In this document: one piece after another, positions 22,945 through 35,190 of the stretch
Layout: each line of letters opens with the position of its first letter
Position numbering within the stretch: the stretch's first letter is position 1
Assembly (NCBI GenBank): GCA_014871385.1
Contig: CM026426.1
Span: forward strand, 72,010,756-72,074,755
DNA length: 64,000 nt
DNA from: Ceratodon purpureus
Lineage: Eukaryota > Streptophyta > Bryopsida > Pseudoditrichales > Ditrichaceae
Direction: 5' to 3'
Notes under the pieces: model-generated
Database searches by the model: none
Told to the model about the DNA's origin: nothing
Seen by the model: only the letters and a program-made list of their open reading frames with translations
Position numbers and translations under genes: made by a program

Positions 22945-23328
22945 GTGTGTTGCGCCATGCCGAAGGTGTGTAATGCGAGATCGAGGAGGACGAGAGCGGC
23001 TGTAAGTTTGCCCCCAAAGGCACCGGCGAGTTATCAGGAGCTGCGGCCCTGGCTGTTGGAGGTGGAGCGCGCTAGAGAACGAGGCATGGACCTGCCTCCG
23101 TTTAGGCACATCGGAAGGCTCCATGTTGGTGAAGGTGAATGGCGTTGGATAGTGCTTTGTACCAATGAGCTTCTCCGTATTATGGAGTTGTCCCTAATCC
23201 CGTATCCCTTGCTATCGAACGTCGATGAGAATCCAGTTGTTCAGCTGCCCGAAGTGATCATATCGGATGGCGAAACTTGCTGGTTTGATATCGAAAAGAG
23301 TTGGACTGTATATCCTCCGAAGGATTAG
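22945..23328 (+). CDS. Unrecognised small protein near left end of level-3 element
   Basis: A 127-codon uninterrupted frame of natural composition: a basic N-terminus (residues 5-25), then a compact Trp/Leu-rich domain, ending in an acidic stretch and WTVYPPKD. The likely start is the Met at residue 1 or 6. It lies between the left inverted end and the convergent ParB/methyltransferase gene. No known motif is seen. Its intact state, when the two large genes carry stops, makes it worth testing as an accessory gene. Confidence 0.45.
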   Translation: MCCAMPKVCNARSRRTRAAVSLPPKAPASYQELRPWLLEVERARERGMDLPPFRHIGRLHVGEGEWRWIVLCTNELLRIMELSLIPYPLLSNVDENPVVQLPEVIISDGETCWFDIEKSWTVYPPKD

Positions 23329-23844
23329 TACCGTGAAGTCTAGTGGGGTGGTCGAATACATTCCTTTAGATTTGGTCCCTTATTGGATCTAGATACGAGT
23401 ATTCCAGCATGATGGTTTCAGATAAGAGAGACAATTCTAGGAATAAGACAACTCGAAACCAACTAAAAGAAATGGTCCTAAAAGTGCGTGGAATATTTCA
23501 GCGTTTGTGTACAATAATGGAGTAGCAGAAACCAAGATGTACACCAAGTCAAGAATAGGTAACATGGCTATGGAAATGTGGGATTTTGAATGATTAAAAT
23601 ATAAATTAAAGCGCAATTTAAATTTTGAGCATTTCTTTTGTAACATTTCATTCTTCATATTATATTTTGAGCATTACAGTTGTGACATTTCATCCTTTAC
23701 AAACACGGAGAGGAATAGGAAATGAGAATCATAACAAGTTTAGGTTTAGGGTAGTAGAGTAGACGACGGAATAGGCAATGAACTCCAATTAAATCAAATC
23801 AAATCAGATGAAAACAATGAAATACCAGAGCCTCCTTCAAACTC
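23329..23844. other. AT-rich 3' flank
   Basis: No gene. AT-rich sequence between the convergent 3' ends of the ORF at 22945-23328 and the ParB/methyltransferase gene; terminators for both are expected here but no specific signal is recognised. Confidence 0.4.
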
Positions 23845-26800
23845 ACAACATGCTAAAATCGCTACTTCCACTCTCAGAATTAGATGACTCTGAATCTCCT
23901 TCTACAGCCTCTTCATCGACGAATAGAAGGGCCCTGGGATCAAAAGTAGTTGGCCGACTAGAAACATATGTGAGGGCTCCAGATTGAAACGCCTGTGCTA
24001 AGTCCTCTACGTAGTCCGGAAGTATAAAAGGCTGAATCAGGCTGGAATGAAGACGCCACGATGGAGTGGATACTGATGTTGGCCCACGTGGCGGTGTTGC
24101 CGAAACTACTCTGCAATAGAAAACCAATTGTGGTTAGATTAAATACGTAGAGGTGCAAAGAGAAGCAATGCTTGGAGAATTTGAACAAAGAATAGAAGAC
24201 TTACACCACTTATCACGTCTTCTTGATCTCTTTGCAGGCGCTTCCTCTGCTGCAGCGGGCCTAGGATGTTTTGGAGGGCCCATGGCAGATGACGTAGCCA
24301 TATACGGTTTGAGAAGGGCGTTGAATATGGCTTTGTCCTCCTCACAAGCTATAATATGACGACCAATACTCTGGCAAGCCTTAAGGGAGGCACCTAAAAA
24401 CACGTAGCACAGAAAAGTAGTGAGTCCCTGTGGAGAAAATCAGAGGATTGGAAATGCAGAAATTGTTAATGGAGGATTACATGTTCCTGTCGACCACTCG
24501 AAGACTATGTCACCGGGCTTGGTCATCTCCTCAATGATGCCCTGCATCATCTCAGGGGCTTTCTCTCTCGGGCCTCTCCACGGCACCTCCCCATTCATGA
24601 GCTGCGAGTCTGCATCGGTGAAGTTGAGAATGGCATCACTCTCGGTAATGTGGAGGTCGTTGTAGACGACATCAGATTTCTTCGTCTGAAAAGAAAACTT
24701 GGATGGGGGGGAACCACCACGAATGAAGACGTGCACCCAGAATCGAAGAGACTGCGAGAAACAGAAATATGTGAGTGTAATTAAAAAGAAAACTGAGTAG
24801 AATGCAAAGTCAAGCAAAGATTATGATGTACATACCAAGGAGCCGGGCATCGTTGGGTGAGCCAAGCCTAGTGCATTGAAGCCCCACCAGTCACGGTGTT
24901 GCACGAAGCCATCAGCAGCAGCCACTTTGGAAATCTTCGTAGCCAGACGTTGGTCGTTGTTGTGGATGATGCAGAGAGCACCATCAAACTACAAATAATG
25001 TCTTGCGAATTCGAAGAGGTCCTCCAAATAATCCTTGCCGCGTTTGTTCCAAGACGGAGGGACGTAGGTGGGATTGGATATCGTGGGGACCGGAAGATTC
25101 TCAGGAACGTCGACAATGATCAGGTCGAATCCCAAGTGATTCTCCTCATTGCATCTATCAGGAACTCGGTTCTCGCGACCTGCCCCAAACTTGAGTAAAC
25201 AAGAAATCAGAGTTAGAAATTACAAGTTTTACAGAATATAAGAATTAAAGGAAAAGAATGAAACAACGAATCATACCATTCGAATGATGTCTAGAGCCTT
25301 GTTCCATTCGGGATCGCCACCAACGTCTTCAAGTTCCTTGTGTCGGGATAGAACCGAGCCCAAAGAGGAGTTGATGACATAAACCTGAGAGGAATTGAGA
25401 GTTCCAGCCGAAGAGGTACACTGTGGGAATTTCTTGGTTTTCCTCTGCTCGAGGAGACCTCTGGTGACCTCGGAAGCACTTATCGAAGAAGGAGCCGGCG
25501 AAGAAACAGGAGAAGGCTTCGTAACGACAATACCTGGAGAGGGCTCTGGTGCCTTCTCAGCTGGCGCGGAAGACTCCGCACCAGTTTGCTGTGATGCCTC
25601 TGACTCAGAACGCAGAGATTTCAGTCGCCTTCCTCTCCCTCTCTTCGGTGGTGGAGCAGAAGACTGGTCCTGCTTTCCTTCACGACCTTCTGCATCATCC
25701 AAGGAGGCTTCGACCACCACCTCACCCCCATCGTGTAGCATCTTAACGTCCGCCTCCGAGTCAATAGTGAAACCACCAATACAATCAAGATACCAGCATC
25801 CAGCATCCAGGTTAGCAGCTTTGTACCTTTTTATCTGCTGGGGAGAGTACATACACTGGTCCGAGGATGTCTGCGTCCAAAGCTTGAAGTACTTGGGGAG
25901 GTGCTGGACGCTGATGGCCCCCTTCAAAAGAAGCTCTCGTTTGAAGTACCTATGGTAAGACATATAGAAGGTAAGTATAAGAAACAATTGCAATGAAAAA
26001 TACGAAACGGAAATGCAATTTAGTTACTTCAAGTACCGGTATGTAACCCGCTTGACAACTTGAGCGGTTCCAGGGAATTTTGCGAAGTTGGACTTCTTGT
26101 CGAAGTGCTTATCAGCCTTTTTTCCAATGAATGTAGGGAAGGCCTTGTCCCACAGCAGAATACGTGAACTCTCGACAAAATCGCCCGGCTGTTGGACATC
26201 AGGAAATGCCATCCAATTGATGTCGAGGTTCTTTGTTTTGAATATGTCCTCGACTTCGTTGATGACGGCGTCCTCCAACTGTAAAACGAAATTCACATAA
26301 GTAGCAACGAGAAATAATTTGTGAGATAATAAAGGAACATGGAATTAGAAAGGTTTTATTATGAAACTTACCCCAGCCCAGAATGAAGCTTTGTTCAACC
26401 ATGGGTCAAATTCGGTGTCCTTGAATTCAGCTGGCAGAAATCTGTAAGACATTCGAGCACTCGGTGATGAGTTCCACCACTTCAACCAACGAGCCTTGTA
26501 TTTGGCCTCAACGGTCGCTGGAACAAGCCTCTGAAGCTTTTTGAGCGTCATCTCAGGCTTATTGTTGAGACTGTAATGGCGATTGATCTGCAAGAAGCAC
26601 CAAAGTTTTAAAAAGGATTAATACAGAAATTATTGAAGTCATACGAAACAGTGAATTGAACAATGATCAGTGAGTCACCTCATTGAGGAAGTCGTCACCA
26701 TTCTTGGGATTTGCAATGGCCAAGTACTTGGTAAAGTCCTTCTTCTTGATGGCTTCGACCATTCTCTCTGATGCCTCATTCATGACATCCCAAACTGCAC

Positions 26801-28640
26801 TTGCAGACCGCTCATCCTCGGGTGTCTTCTTGAGGTAGGCAGTGGCTGCTTCATCGGAGGCCGCAGCAAGTTCCCGCTGTAGAAAAGATAATCAAGCCTT
26901 AGGAAATTCCATGAGTATTGAATAATAAGAAGCAAATAGAGAGAGGAGGTAGGACTTACTCGGTACAAAAATGCGATGAAAACTTTAGTTGTCAAGGGAA
27001 ACCAAGAGGGATTAGGTGGCTTGTTCTTCAAACATGCGTCATACTCTTCAGGACTGAGGAGGTCTTTAAATTCCTCCAGCTTCATCATTCCGAAGGAGCG
27101 GATTCGAAATAGTTTTGCGGGGAGATTACTCTTCACGTGGTCATTCTCAGTCGACCTGAAAATAAACCAAAATACGTATGATGAATAAAAGAGATGAGAT
27201 AAAGTAACAAATGGAAAAACAAGAAAAAAGAAACAAGTACTTACCAGTTGATGTCATGCATTGCGTGAAGAAGATTGCCAACATAGCCACGAGGGTCGAG
27301 TACTATGCAGTGCACAGATATGTGCCACGATGGGTCGTCTGCATGGTGCTTGTTGATATGACGAAGCCATGCTGAGAGGCGATGGTTACCTTCCCAGACA
27401 AAAAACATCTTCCCCGAGAACTGCGACCACTCCTCGTCACTTTTAAGCTCAATTTCAAAAGCATCATTCGCGTCCCTCCATAATGGGCTCCATCTAGCCA
27501 TGACGTCATCCGTAACATCTCTTGTCTGCTCTTCGTTGTTGTACATAGAGATGTACATGACGCGGTCGCCATCTCTATAGCCCTTAACAAACTCCCGCTC
27601 CAAATGCTGTACCCCCACTTCGCCAATCGGTCTAACCTTGGTCATTGGGATCATCCTGCACAAGGGCACCGACATTCGGGACTTCTGCGATGGCTTGATC
27701 CTGAGCTTGTTGATGACGGCGTTGGAGTCCACCTTGTATTAGGTTCGATGTTCCAATTCCCCTTCCTTGGCAGTCTTCAAGTTTAGTGGACAAGATGGTT
27801 TCACCAACACATCTTGTGTTTGCGTAACCTGCGAGGGTGTGCGCAAATTAGGAGATCAAGCACAATCAAAGAAAGTCATGCAAAGTAGAGAAGTATGTAA
27901 AAGAAAGTAACAATATATCTTCATACTGTCATCTATCTTTTAACAACTCAATCATCATCTGTGATTGATAAAACTATCTACGTGAGGACCGACTATAGTA
28001 CTCCTTCAACTGTCTACAGTTCCAGTGACGGCGCCTCCTCCAAAATCGCTTGGTCTGTTGGACAGGGCACGGCAGAATAGCCGGCAGAGCAAAGACCACA
28101 TGGGCTGGCCTCCTGACTCTAATTGGCGAGGAAGGAGAGGGTGGAGACATCGGCGGGGAGCCTTGTGGAGGAGACGTAGGCATATAGCCCGGGGAGGTAG
28201 GCTCATACACCGGGGATGTAGGCATGTACACTGGCGAGGTAGGCATGTACACTGGCGAGGTAGGCATGTACACTGGCGAGGTAGGCATGTACTGTGGAGA
28301 GTGGACCTCGAGAGGTCCACTTTCCAGACCTACAGGGTTGGCTACATCACAGGTACAGTAGTACTGATTAAATGAATCCGAAAGATCGGAAACATTGATC
28401 ACAAAAATGGGGGAAGTAGCGGACATCTCAGGAGCATCGGATGATACGTAGAGTAGAAGAAATGGAGTGAGGATTAACTTCCATTTTTAAAAAGAGTAGG
28501 AAACAATGAAGGGTACACGGCGAAAAGAACTCAAATTCATAAACATAAGAAAATAATATAAATTGTAAATTAAATGAAATACCTCAGTTTCTGCAGGCGT
28601 CGGGACCTGACGTTCACTCTTGAGATGACCTCCATCTGAG
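23845..28640 (-). pseudogene. Multi-exon gene: CTD-like heptads, ParB-like domain, beta-class DNA methyltransferase-like domain
   Basis: Exons in order: about 28640-28583; 28460-27972 (CTD-like heptads); 27822-27242 (ParB-like); 27136-26945; 26880-26681; 26587-26373; 26283-26029; 25955-25280; 25190-24838; 24755-24430; 24398-24200; 24120-23845. The ParB-like part has VPLCRMIP and the core FFVWEGNHRLSAW (near 27405-27365), like the ParB/Srx fold's GxHR element. The last third resembles a DNA N4/N6 methyltransferase in beta order: IIVDVPEN in the place of DPPY (near 25095), then PGDIVFEWSTGTG (AdoMet motif, near 24500-24390) and CQSIGRHIIACEEDK. The DPPY-like motif is altered, so catalysis is doubtful. 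Two in-frame stops are visible, TAA 27739-27741 and TAG 24989-24991, each one change from Gln. ParB plus methyltransferase fusions are known in phages and bacteria; origin here is inference. Confidence 0.65.
28172..28294 (-). repeat. RNA polymerase II CTD-like heptad array
   Basis: Inside the second exon of the ParB/methyltransferase gene. Successive heptads read YMPTSPV four times, then YEPTSPG and YMPTSPP, followed by a Pro/Ser-rich tail. The DNA shows a 21-bp tandem repeat (GTAGGCATGTACACTGGCGAG) at 28217-28288. The form YxPTSPx matches the RPB1 CTD heptad except at position 2, where Met or Glu replaces Ser. Confidence 0.9.
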
Positions 28641-28770
28641 TCCTAAGCAATGTGATATTTATTAGAAAAAAAAGCAACTATAAAGAATCAAACAACACCC
28701 TCGACAAGGCTCACAAAAAAACCTTAAAAACTGAGAAAAACTTATTAGACTTTCATCAAAACTCTGAACA

Positions 28771-29060
28771 AGGTTTACATTTCAATTCGGATTTTGTGAG
28801 AAGCAAAGCATTAACATTACCCAAATGGTCACCCAATAAAAGAAATAAAAATATCAAACCAAAATCCCCAAAATACCCCCCCCTCCCCCTCGCGGCCCTA
28901 CTGTCGTGCACGACAGTAGGCGGGCGGGTTCTCAAATTTTGCAAAATGAAAAAAAATAAAAAATTAAATCCCAACAAATCCCCACGACCTTTACATTTCA
29001 ATTCAGATTTTGTGAGAAGCAAAGCATTAACATTACTCAAATGGTCACCCAAGAAAAAAA
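28771..29060. repeat. Direct repeat pair flanking a palindrome
   Basis: A block of about 70 bp beginning TTTACATTTCAATTC occurs at about 28774 and again at about 28990, differing at a few bases. Between them lies a perfect 24-bp palindrome at 28897-28920 (arms CCTACTGTCGTG). This looks like a small insertion or a solo repeat pair inside the gap between the two leftward exon groups. Confidence 0.75.
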
Positions 29061-29324
29061 AAATGCACTAGGCCTCATTGGAGGCCGAAGCCTCCTCGGC
29101 TGGAGTGCTCTAAGATCAACTGGAGTGCTCAAAACCGAGGCTTCATCGAAGGCATAAGCCTTCTCGGCCTGCAAGAGTTCGAGCGGAGGGGAGGTGAAGC
29201 CGCATTCAATGCTCAAAACAACCCAACAAATCCATGGCACTCAACAACAATTCCGAAGCACCCAATAAGAAAATTAAAAATAACAACCCAGTCCAAGTAC
29301 CCAACAACAGACTCACAACCCGAA

Positions 29325-29535
29325 TCCACATGCAAACTCACAACCCAAATCCACATGAATACTCACAACCCGAATCCACATGCAAACTCACAACCCGAAT
29401 CCACATGAATACTCAAAACCCGAATCCACATGAATACTCAGAACCCGAATCCACATGTACTCAGAACCCGAATCCACATGAATACTCAGAACCCGAATCC
29501 ACATGAATACTCAGAACCCGAATCCACAAGAATAC
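29325..29535 (+). repeat. Minisatellite, CCGAATCCACATGAATACTCA unit
   Basis: About nine imperfect units of roughly 24 bp; variants end in CAAACTCACAA or ATACTCAGAA. Its + strand frame encodes PNPHEYSEPEST-type repeats, but I regard this as a by-product since no start, intron or domain context supports a gene on that strand. Confidence 0.9.
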
Positions 29536-29711
29536 TCACCATAATGTTTAAATCCAAATACATTGTACCCTCTTATCACAACCTTGCCGTACGAGCTCAT
29601 GATGGTGCTTACGTCCGTACAAAAATCCAAGATTCAAAAACCCAAGATTCAAAAATCCCAACTTCCAAACAACCGGAATAGAATCTATGCACAGGTGGAG
29701 GGCGTTACCTG

Positions 29712-30680
29712 GTCTTCCTCTTCCTCGTTGTCGAGAGGATTGTCGTCTTCATCTTCCTCGCTGCCCTCGCTCCCGTCGCTCCCGCCTGGAGCTCCTACGC
29801 CGAGCTCAGGCTGAGGCTCGGGCTCCTCCAGCCGCAGCTCCTCTTCTCCCAGGCCTTGGGCCTCTCCTCCATCTCCTTGTCCGTCCTCCTCGACTCGCCC
29901 TTGCTGCTCGAAGCCTCTTGCCGCCATCGCAACCCCACCTTCCCCACCCTGCAAGATCCCCTCCCTGGCTCTCCTCGCAACTTCTCGCAAGCGCATGCTC
30001 TCGGTGCCCTCTCCAACTAGTGAGAGTGGAGTTGAAACTCCCACCTCCCTTATCCACTTGTTACTCTTTGTAAAATTAGGAAAAAAATAAGGATTAGCCG
30101 TCAAATGTAAAAAATTTCAATAAATCATACCCTAGTTTTGCAATAAATAAATGCTATATTTTTATTCAAATTGCACATGTACATAAGAGATTCATATTAA
30201 ACTTTGTCTGCGTACACTTACTTCAACGGAATTAAAGTCATGCTCAAATTGAGAATTAGGGCCCCTTGTCAAAGAGTCAATGAATCTGATAGAAGTCTCT
30301 GGTGATTCTACTCTCTGACTACAATTAAAAACTAATTCATCCGTCATGGCCTCACGTGCAACTCCACTTACGAGTACCTCCTCTTCGTGCTCTTGACTCT
30401 CAACAACGGTGTTCTCTAATATCTCTTCCTTCTCCTCCACTATAGACTCGATAATGAGTTTGCGAATGCTACAGAACTTCAATGCTACAGGCAGGCCGAC
30501 TCCTCTCCTTTTTACAGGAGCACTCAAATTGTCACCTTTAAAAACTACCTTCTTACGTAATGCTCTCTTCGTTCTAGCTCTCCTATCCGTGAAATCTGTA
30601 CCACCTGGTTTTCTTCTAGGTTTAGGAGTGACAAAAGTGGAGGGAGATGGCCCTCCACTCTGCTTCATGTGTCTAACCAC
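29712..30680 (-). CDS. Acidic/basic two-exon protein, or 5' end of the leftward gene
   Basis: The first exon, from the ATG at 30680 to about 30228, starts with a Lys/Arg-rich segment that could direct nuclear entry, and then becomes Glu-rich. The second, about 30062 to 29712, begins NKWIREVGV and ends in a strongly acidic run (SEEDEDDNPLDNEEEEDQ) at a GTAACG donor-like site. Because it lies just upstream of the ParB/methyltransferase exons on the same strand and ends at a donor, it may be that gene's 5' end, with the repeats at 28.77-29.5 kb in the intron. No domain is recognised. Confidence 0.45.
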
Positions 30681-31197
30681 AGGAAGGACTCTCTTACAAA
30701 AAGACTCTCATGAGAGCTTCCTCCCAGCTTAAATACCTATGACGTACCACTATTTTTATTAAACCTTAAGCTCAAATACATTCTAAACCACTGACACATT
30801 ATATACCCATTTTATATTAAGAGTACCAATGACAATTCTATATTAAAGTATAGTTTAAAATTTCAGCCCTAAAATAAAAGGTAGAAATTCGAGCACTTCA
30901 ATGCTTGCCGCTTTTAAAAATCATTGTTTTAAATGTAGAATTTAAATGACGGCTCATTCTAATCCTATAATAAATCATAACAAATAGAATGTGCTCCTGG
31001 ATTCAAATTATCAATGTAGAGTTCTAAAAATCTTGCCTGATATTCTTAGACCTGCAAAAGTGGCATTATAATTAGTTAGCGCCGTCTCTAATAAATCTTA
31101 CATTCGTTACCTAACAGAATGAATCATTCTCCATCTGTTCACAAGGACATTCCAACTTGAATAAAATGATCAACAACGATGCATCATTCCTCTCACT
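30681..31197. promoter_or_regulatory. Divergent intergenic region between the two main level-3 genes
   Basis: AT-rich gap separating the leftward start (30680) from the rightward transposase (31198). It should contain both promoters. No TATA box could be assigned with confidence, and no repeat shared by the two directions was seen. Confidence 0.5.
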
Positions 31198-34100
31198 TTG
31201 GTCTCGCGATACGGCATTGCTAATACACTCTCTCTTCTACTCTCTGCGTCTGTAAACATGGGAATGGTGTGCCTGTACGCCCAAGGTATGGGCATCCCTC
31301 TTAGGTTTCGCGTAGATGACGATGGTCTTGCTACAGTCTCCTCTCTTCGCCTGAGTCTCAGATTCCATTTCCGTGAGGATTCTATAAGTATAGAGGAGGA
31401 GATGTTTGATGACGTTACTGCCGAGGTTACCCACACCCTCGGGCAACCTTCAGTGAGAGATGAGAACAATATGTTGCAGTGGAGACTCCTCCCTGGATCC
31501 TATAGAGTCTATGGTCTTCCTGATTCTCTGATGGCTGCATCCACTGAGATCCTCACCCCCCGTCGCTCTTCTACTTGCATAATTCAGACTCCCTTACCTC
31601 GTGATGTCAAGGTCAAGGTCGAGCCTGGTACTGAAACTTCAGACGTAGAGAAACCTCCCCCTCCGACAGTCATTACTCTCTCCTCTGATGACGAAGTCAG
31701 TCCCGTAAAGTTGGTGTCCAAGGTCGACGCTCATGCTCCTCCTTCCAATGTCTCTCCTCCATTGTCCCAGGTCACAGTTAGCATAGTTCCGCACCTTAAA
31801 GAGATTGCTAAGACGCGTGGGTCAAAAAACATTTTGAAAAAGTTGGACTATTCCACTATTAGACACGAGAGAGTAGAGTACTTGCCTGCGAAGTTTGATG
31901 GTCCGGTTCTTTTTGAGTTGCCCCCAGCTGCTGCAGGATCCTCTAAGCTCGCCGCCAAGTCAATGCAGGGAATGGACAAACGATACGACGCACACTTGTG
32001 GACCAAGACCATCACAACAAACATCAAAAACGACTTCGGACTCTCTTTTTGAAGTTCCACCTGCGTCGGATGGCTCCGCTGCAGCAACAAGGAGTGTGAC
32101 TTCCTGAAGCGTGTTCCCAAGATCTTCGAGGTTAACGAGACTGAGTTCGAAGGCTGTACCCTGCAAGCTTTTCTCATGGATCAGCCTCCTCCACCTGACT
32201 CCACGCTAGTGTGCAAGGTATGTAAAGAACCTCCATCATGTGTAGCTACATGCGAGGCTAAGATTTATTACGTTGTGGGCAAACCGAATCAGACTAGAGC
32301 TTGTATTCACATAGGAACACATGATCATCCAGTGAAAGTTGGAGACTATAGAGACTCTAAAGCAGAGATTAGTAGCTTAATAGAAGAGCAGGTAGAGATG
32401 AACAACAAAGCAACAAAGAGCGCTGTTGTCCTGGAGGCGAGCAAACTCCTCATCGGGAGCTACCTTCTACAGCCCGAGGATGCACCACCGAGGAAGCTGA
32501 CGATGGAGGAGCTGGTTCCTGTTCTGGATCGTTGCAAAGACATGGCGTCACCAAACATCCGCAACAAAGTCGCCACCTTCAAGAAATTCAAAAGGTACGG
32601 AATCATGGACGGTATCACCAAGGTCCGTGGAAACAGTCTCTGGGCGTATGTGCAGGAGAATAGGTTTCCTGGTCAGGGATCTATGCGTGACAAAGTCTTC
32701 GTCTTCAAGATGTCGGAGGTCGGGCCGGGAAGTGGTGTCGACTTGGTCAGCCGAATGCAAGCTGGTGGCGACTTGGAGAACGCATGGATCATGTTCGACC
32801 ATGTAAAACGCGTTAAAGACTGGTCGACGATGGCGTGCCATGTGTACGACGCCACCTACTGCCGCGTGATGACAATCGCCACTTGCGACATGCAGTCCGA
32901 GGATACGGAGGCCCAGCTCGTCTTCTGGAAAAACCTGAACGTGGTCATGGAGATCAATGGCGTTGTAGCGCCGAACTTCAAGGGGTTCATGGCGGATAAC
33001 GCATAGGCGAATTAGAATGCAGTGCGAATCCTTTACGGCAATGGCAACAAAGAGGACCCAATGGAGGACCGGGTGAGGTCGTGCTTGTTCCACTGGACTC
33101 AGAACATGGTGGCGTATACGCAGAAGCACTTCCCCGAAGAACTCTGGGAACAGCACAAGAAGATGTGCACTCAGTACAAGAATTCGACCAGCATGGCAGA
33201 GGCGGAAACTTTGTACCACGCGTTGCGAGCATGGTAGGCATCCACCGGGGTCGTTGGCGAGAGCGGGCTCATCAAACTCGATCAGTGGCTGTCATTCTGG
33301 CACCACCCCTTCCGCCAGTGGGGGGGATTCATGACCGAGGTATTATCTCTGCACTCTGTTTTCATGTTTTTGATACTGGTTTCCTAGCCCTAACCTACAA
33401 AACTCTAATCGGTGAATCTAACGTCACCTACTATCTACACTGCAGAAATTTACGGAAGAAGAACTCACAGAGATGCCGACCTATAACCTCGCCGAAACAA
33501 TTCATAACAAGTGGCTCCAAGCTTCAGGAAACAACGGGAACGACCTGTACGTTGCTACCGTGGACGATTTCGTTCGGGCATTTCTACAGGTTGGCAACTA
33601 CTACCAGTTCCTCAAAGGTGACGTCGGGGGAACAGGACCGTCCAAGAAGGAACTCTGGCTTCGGATGGCTGAACGCAACGCAAAGAAATGGGGAAATCCT
33701 ACACTGCTCGATAAGCCCATGGACGATATGCCAGGCGCGGATGAGTTCTGCACCCGTCAGCCTATCATGCCTGGAGCGGAAGTCTTCGGTTCACAGAAGC
33801 GAAAAGCCGACGTCCTTATCGGAGCTGACGAGGAGTCTCATCGCCCGGACAAGACAAACTTCTCACGCCCAAGAGGCCCAAGACGTGCCGTCAGGGCTCG
33901 CCCTATGCAGATGCCTGTCATTGTGGAAGACGACTCCGAACACGACCCCGAGGTAGAAGGTACCCAATCTCCTGCCCCGGAAGTTGATTCCCCTTTACCT
34001 TCACCTGTGAACAAGGGCGGCATTTGCCATGTCAACGCGGTTGAAGAAACTAAGGTGGACGTGAAGGAGTGGCACATTTCGAGACTTCACAAACTTTCTG

Positions 34101-34939
34101 CGAAGTGCTGCTGGGCCCAAAGAGCTGAAACGAAGAAGAAGTGCACTGAGAGAATTGTCAGGGGGCCCCATTGCACAGCTGCCCCGACCTACACTGGGCT
34201 TTGGACTAACTACCGCAAGAACACAGTCGAGAAGACAGAGTTCTTCTTCTGCTCTGATGATATTGAGCGCTGCGTGAAAGGCTCTAAGCGGAAGTGGATA
34301 GCGCACTACTCAAAAGACCAGGAATTCCCCTCCATTCCAGAGGTGTGGCCAGTGAAACTTGGTACTAACCTAAAACTCACTGAGATTCTTGCCCTCGAAG
34401 CAGCGGGCTTTCAACTTCCGCCGAAGAAACCGGTCTCCCCAAGACGCCTGTTCTCTTCTGCCCCGCCCATTGCAAATCTCAGCTCAGTGCCAGTCCATGC
34501 AGACGCTGACCGCTACCCAGGCAAGAGAGACGGCAAGATGGTGAAGCGCACTGCCACTCGTCCCAATCAAGCGCAGCGACTGTCCATGGGCTCCTCCGAG
34601 TCTCTTAAAGCGCGCCTCCGTTCCGTCACCATGATACCTGAGCCGGGCCACCGTTGCATCATTGGGCTGGATTCGGGCGTCGCTCCACACATCGCACAGT
34701 ACCAGATTACCATCAGTTCTTACCCTGGTTGCACTTGCCCAGCATTCAAGAAGACGATGACTACGTTCGTTGGCAAGACTCAGTTCACGTATTGTAAGCA
34801 CCTATACTACATACTCTTGAAGGTCTGCAACCGTGATCCCGAAGCCGAGCTTTTCATCCATGCGCCTACCTTCAGCTTCAACGAGGTCAAGCTACTCTTA
34901 GAGAGTGGAATCTTGCGTCACCCCTTGGCAAAGAAGTAG
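31198..34939 (+). pseudogene. MULE-type transposase with SWIM zinc finger, level 3
   Basis: Two exons, 31198-33339 and 33446-34939, joined at a GT/AG intron: about 1,211 codons in one frame apart from four stops (TGA 32050, TAG 33004, TAG 33013, TAG 33235), each one change from Arg, Gln or Trp. Order: an acidic/Ser-rich N-terminus; a Cys/His-rich DNA-binding-like region (residues about 286-385); a DDE core with Asp near codon 551 (VYDATY), Asp near 600 (MADNA) and Glu near 731 (NLAETIHNKW); a linker; a second Cys-rich stretch; and a SWIM finger CTCPAF...CKH near 34729-34800. The start could be downstream, as the first 50 residues are weakly supported. It would act on the heptamer-array ends; that specificity is inferred. 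A decayed relative lies at 45540-46345. Confidence 0.85.
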
Positions 34940-35190
34940 GTAGCCCTCCTACTTTAGAACTGCCATTTCCACAATGGCCATTTGTCACGTAGTGAATGAT
35001 TTTAGTAATATCCCATGTACTAAGTCCGCAATACGGAAGCTATATTGACTTTTTCATTATAAAGGCTTTGTTGTTCTCATTGATTGTACTCTATTTGAAA
35101 ACATTCTATCTTGAACAAGTGCACTATATACTTCGTATCCCCTGACATGTATCTTTTATTACAGCAAACATATACTTGTTATTAGATGTC

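Noticed and set aside
29234-29681. PNPHEYSEPEST-repeat protein on the + strand
   Set aside because: The repeat is a DNA minisatellite within the gap between leftward exons; no exon or domain context on this strand.
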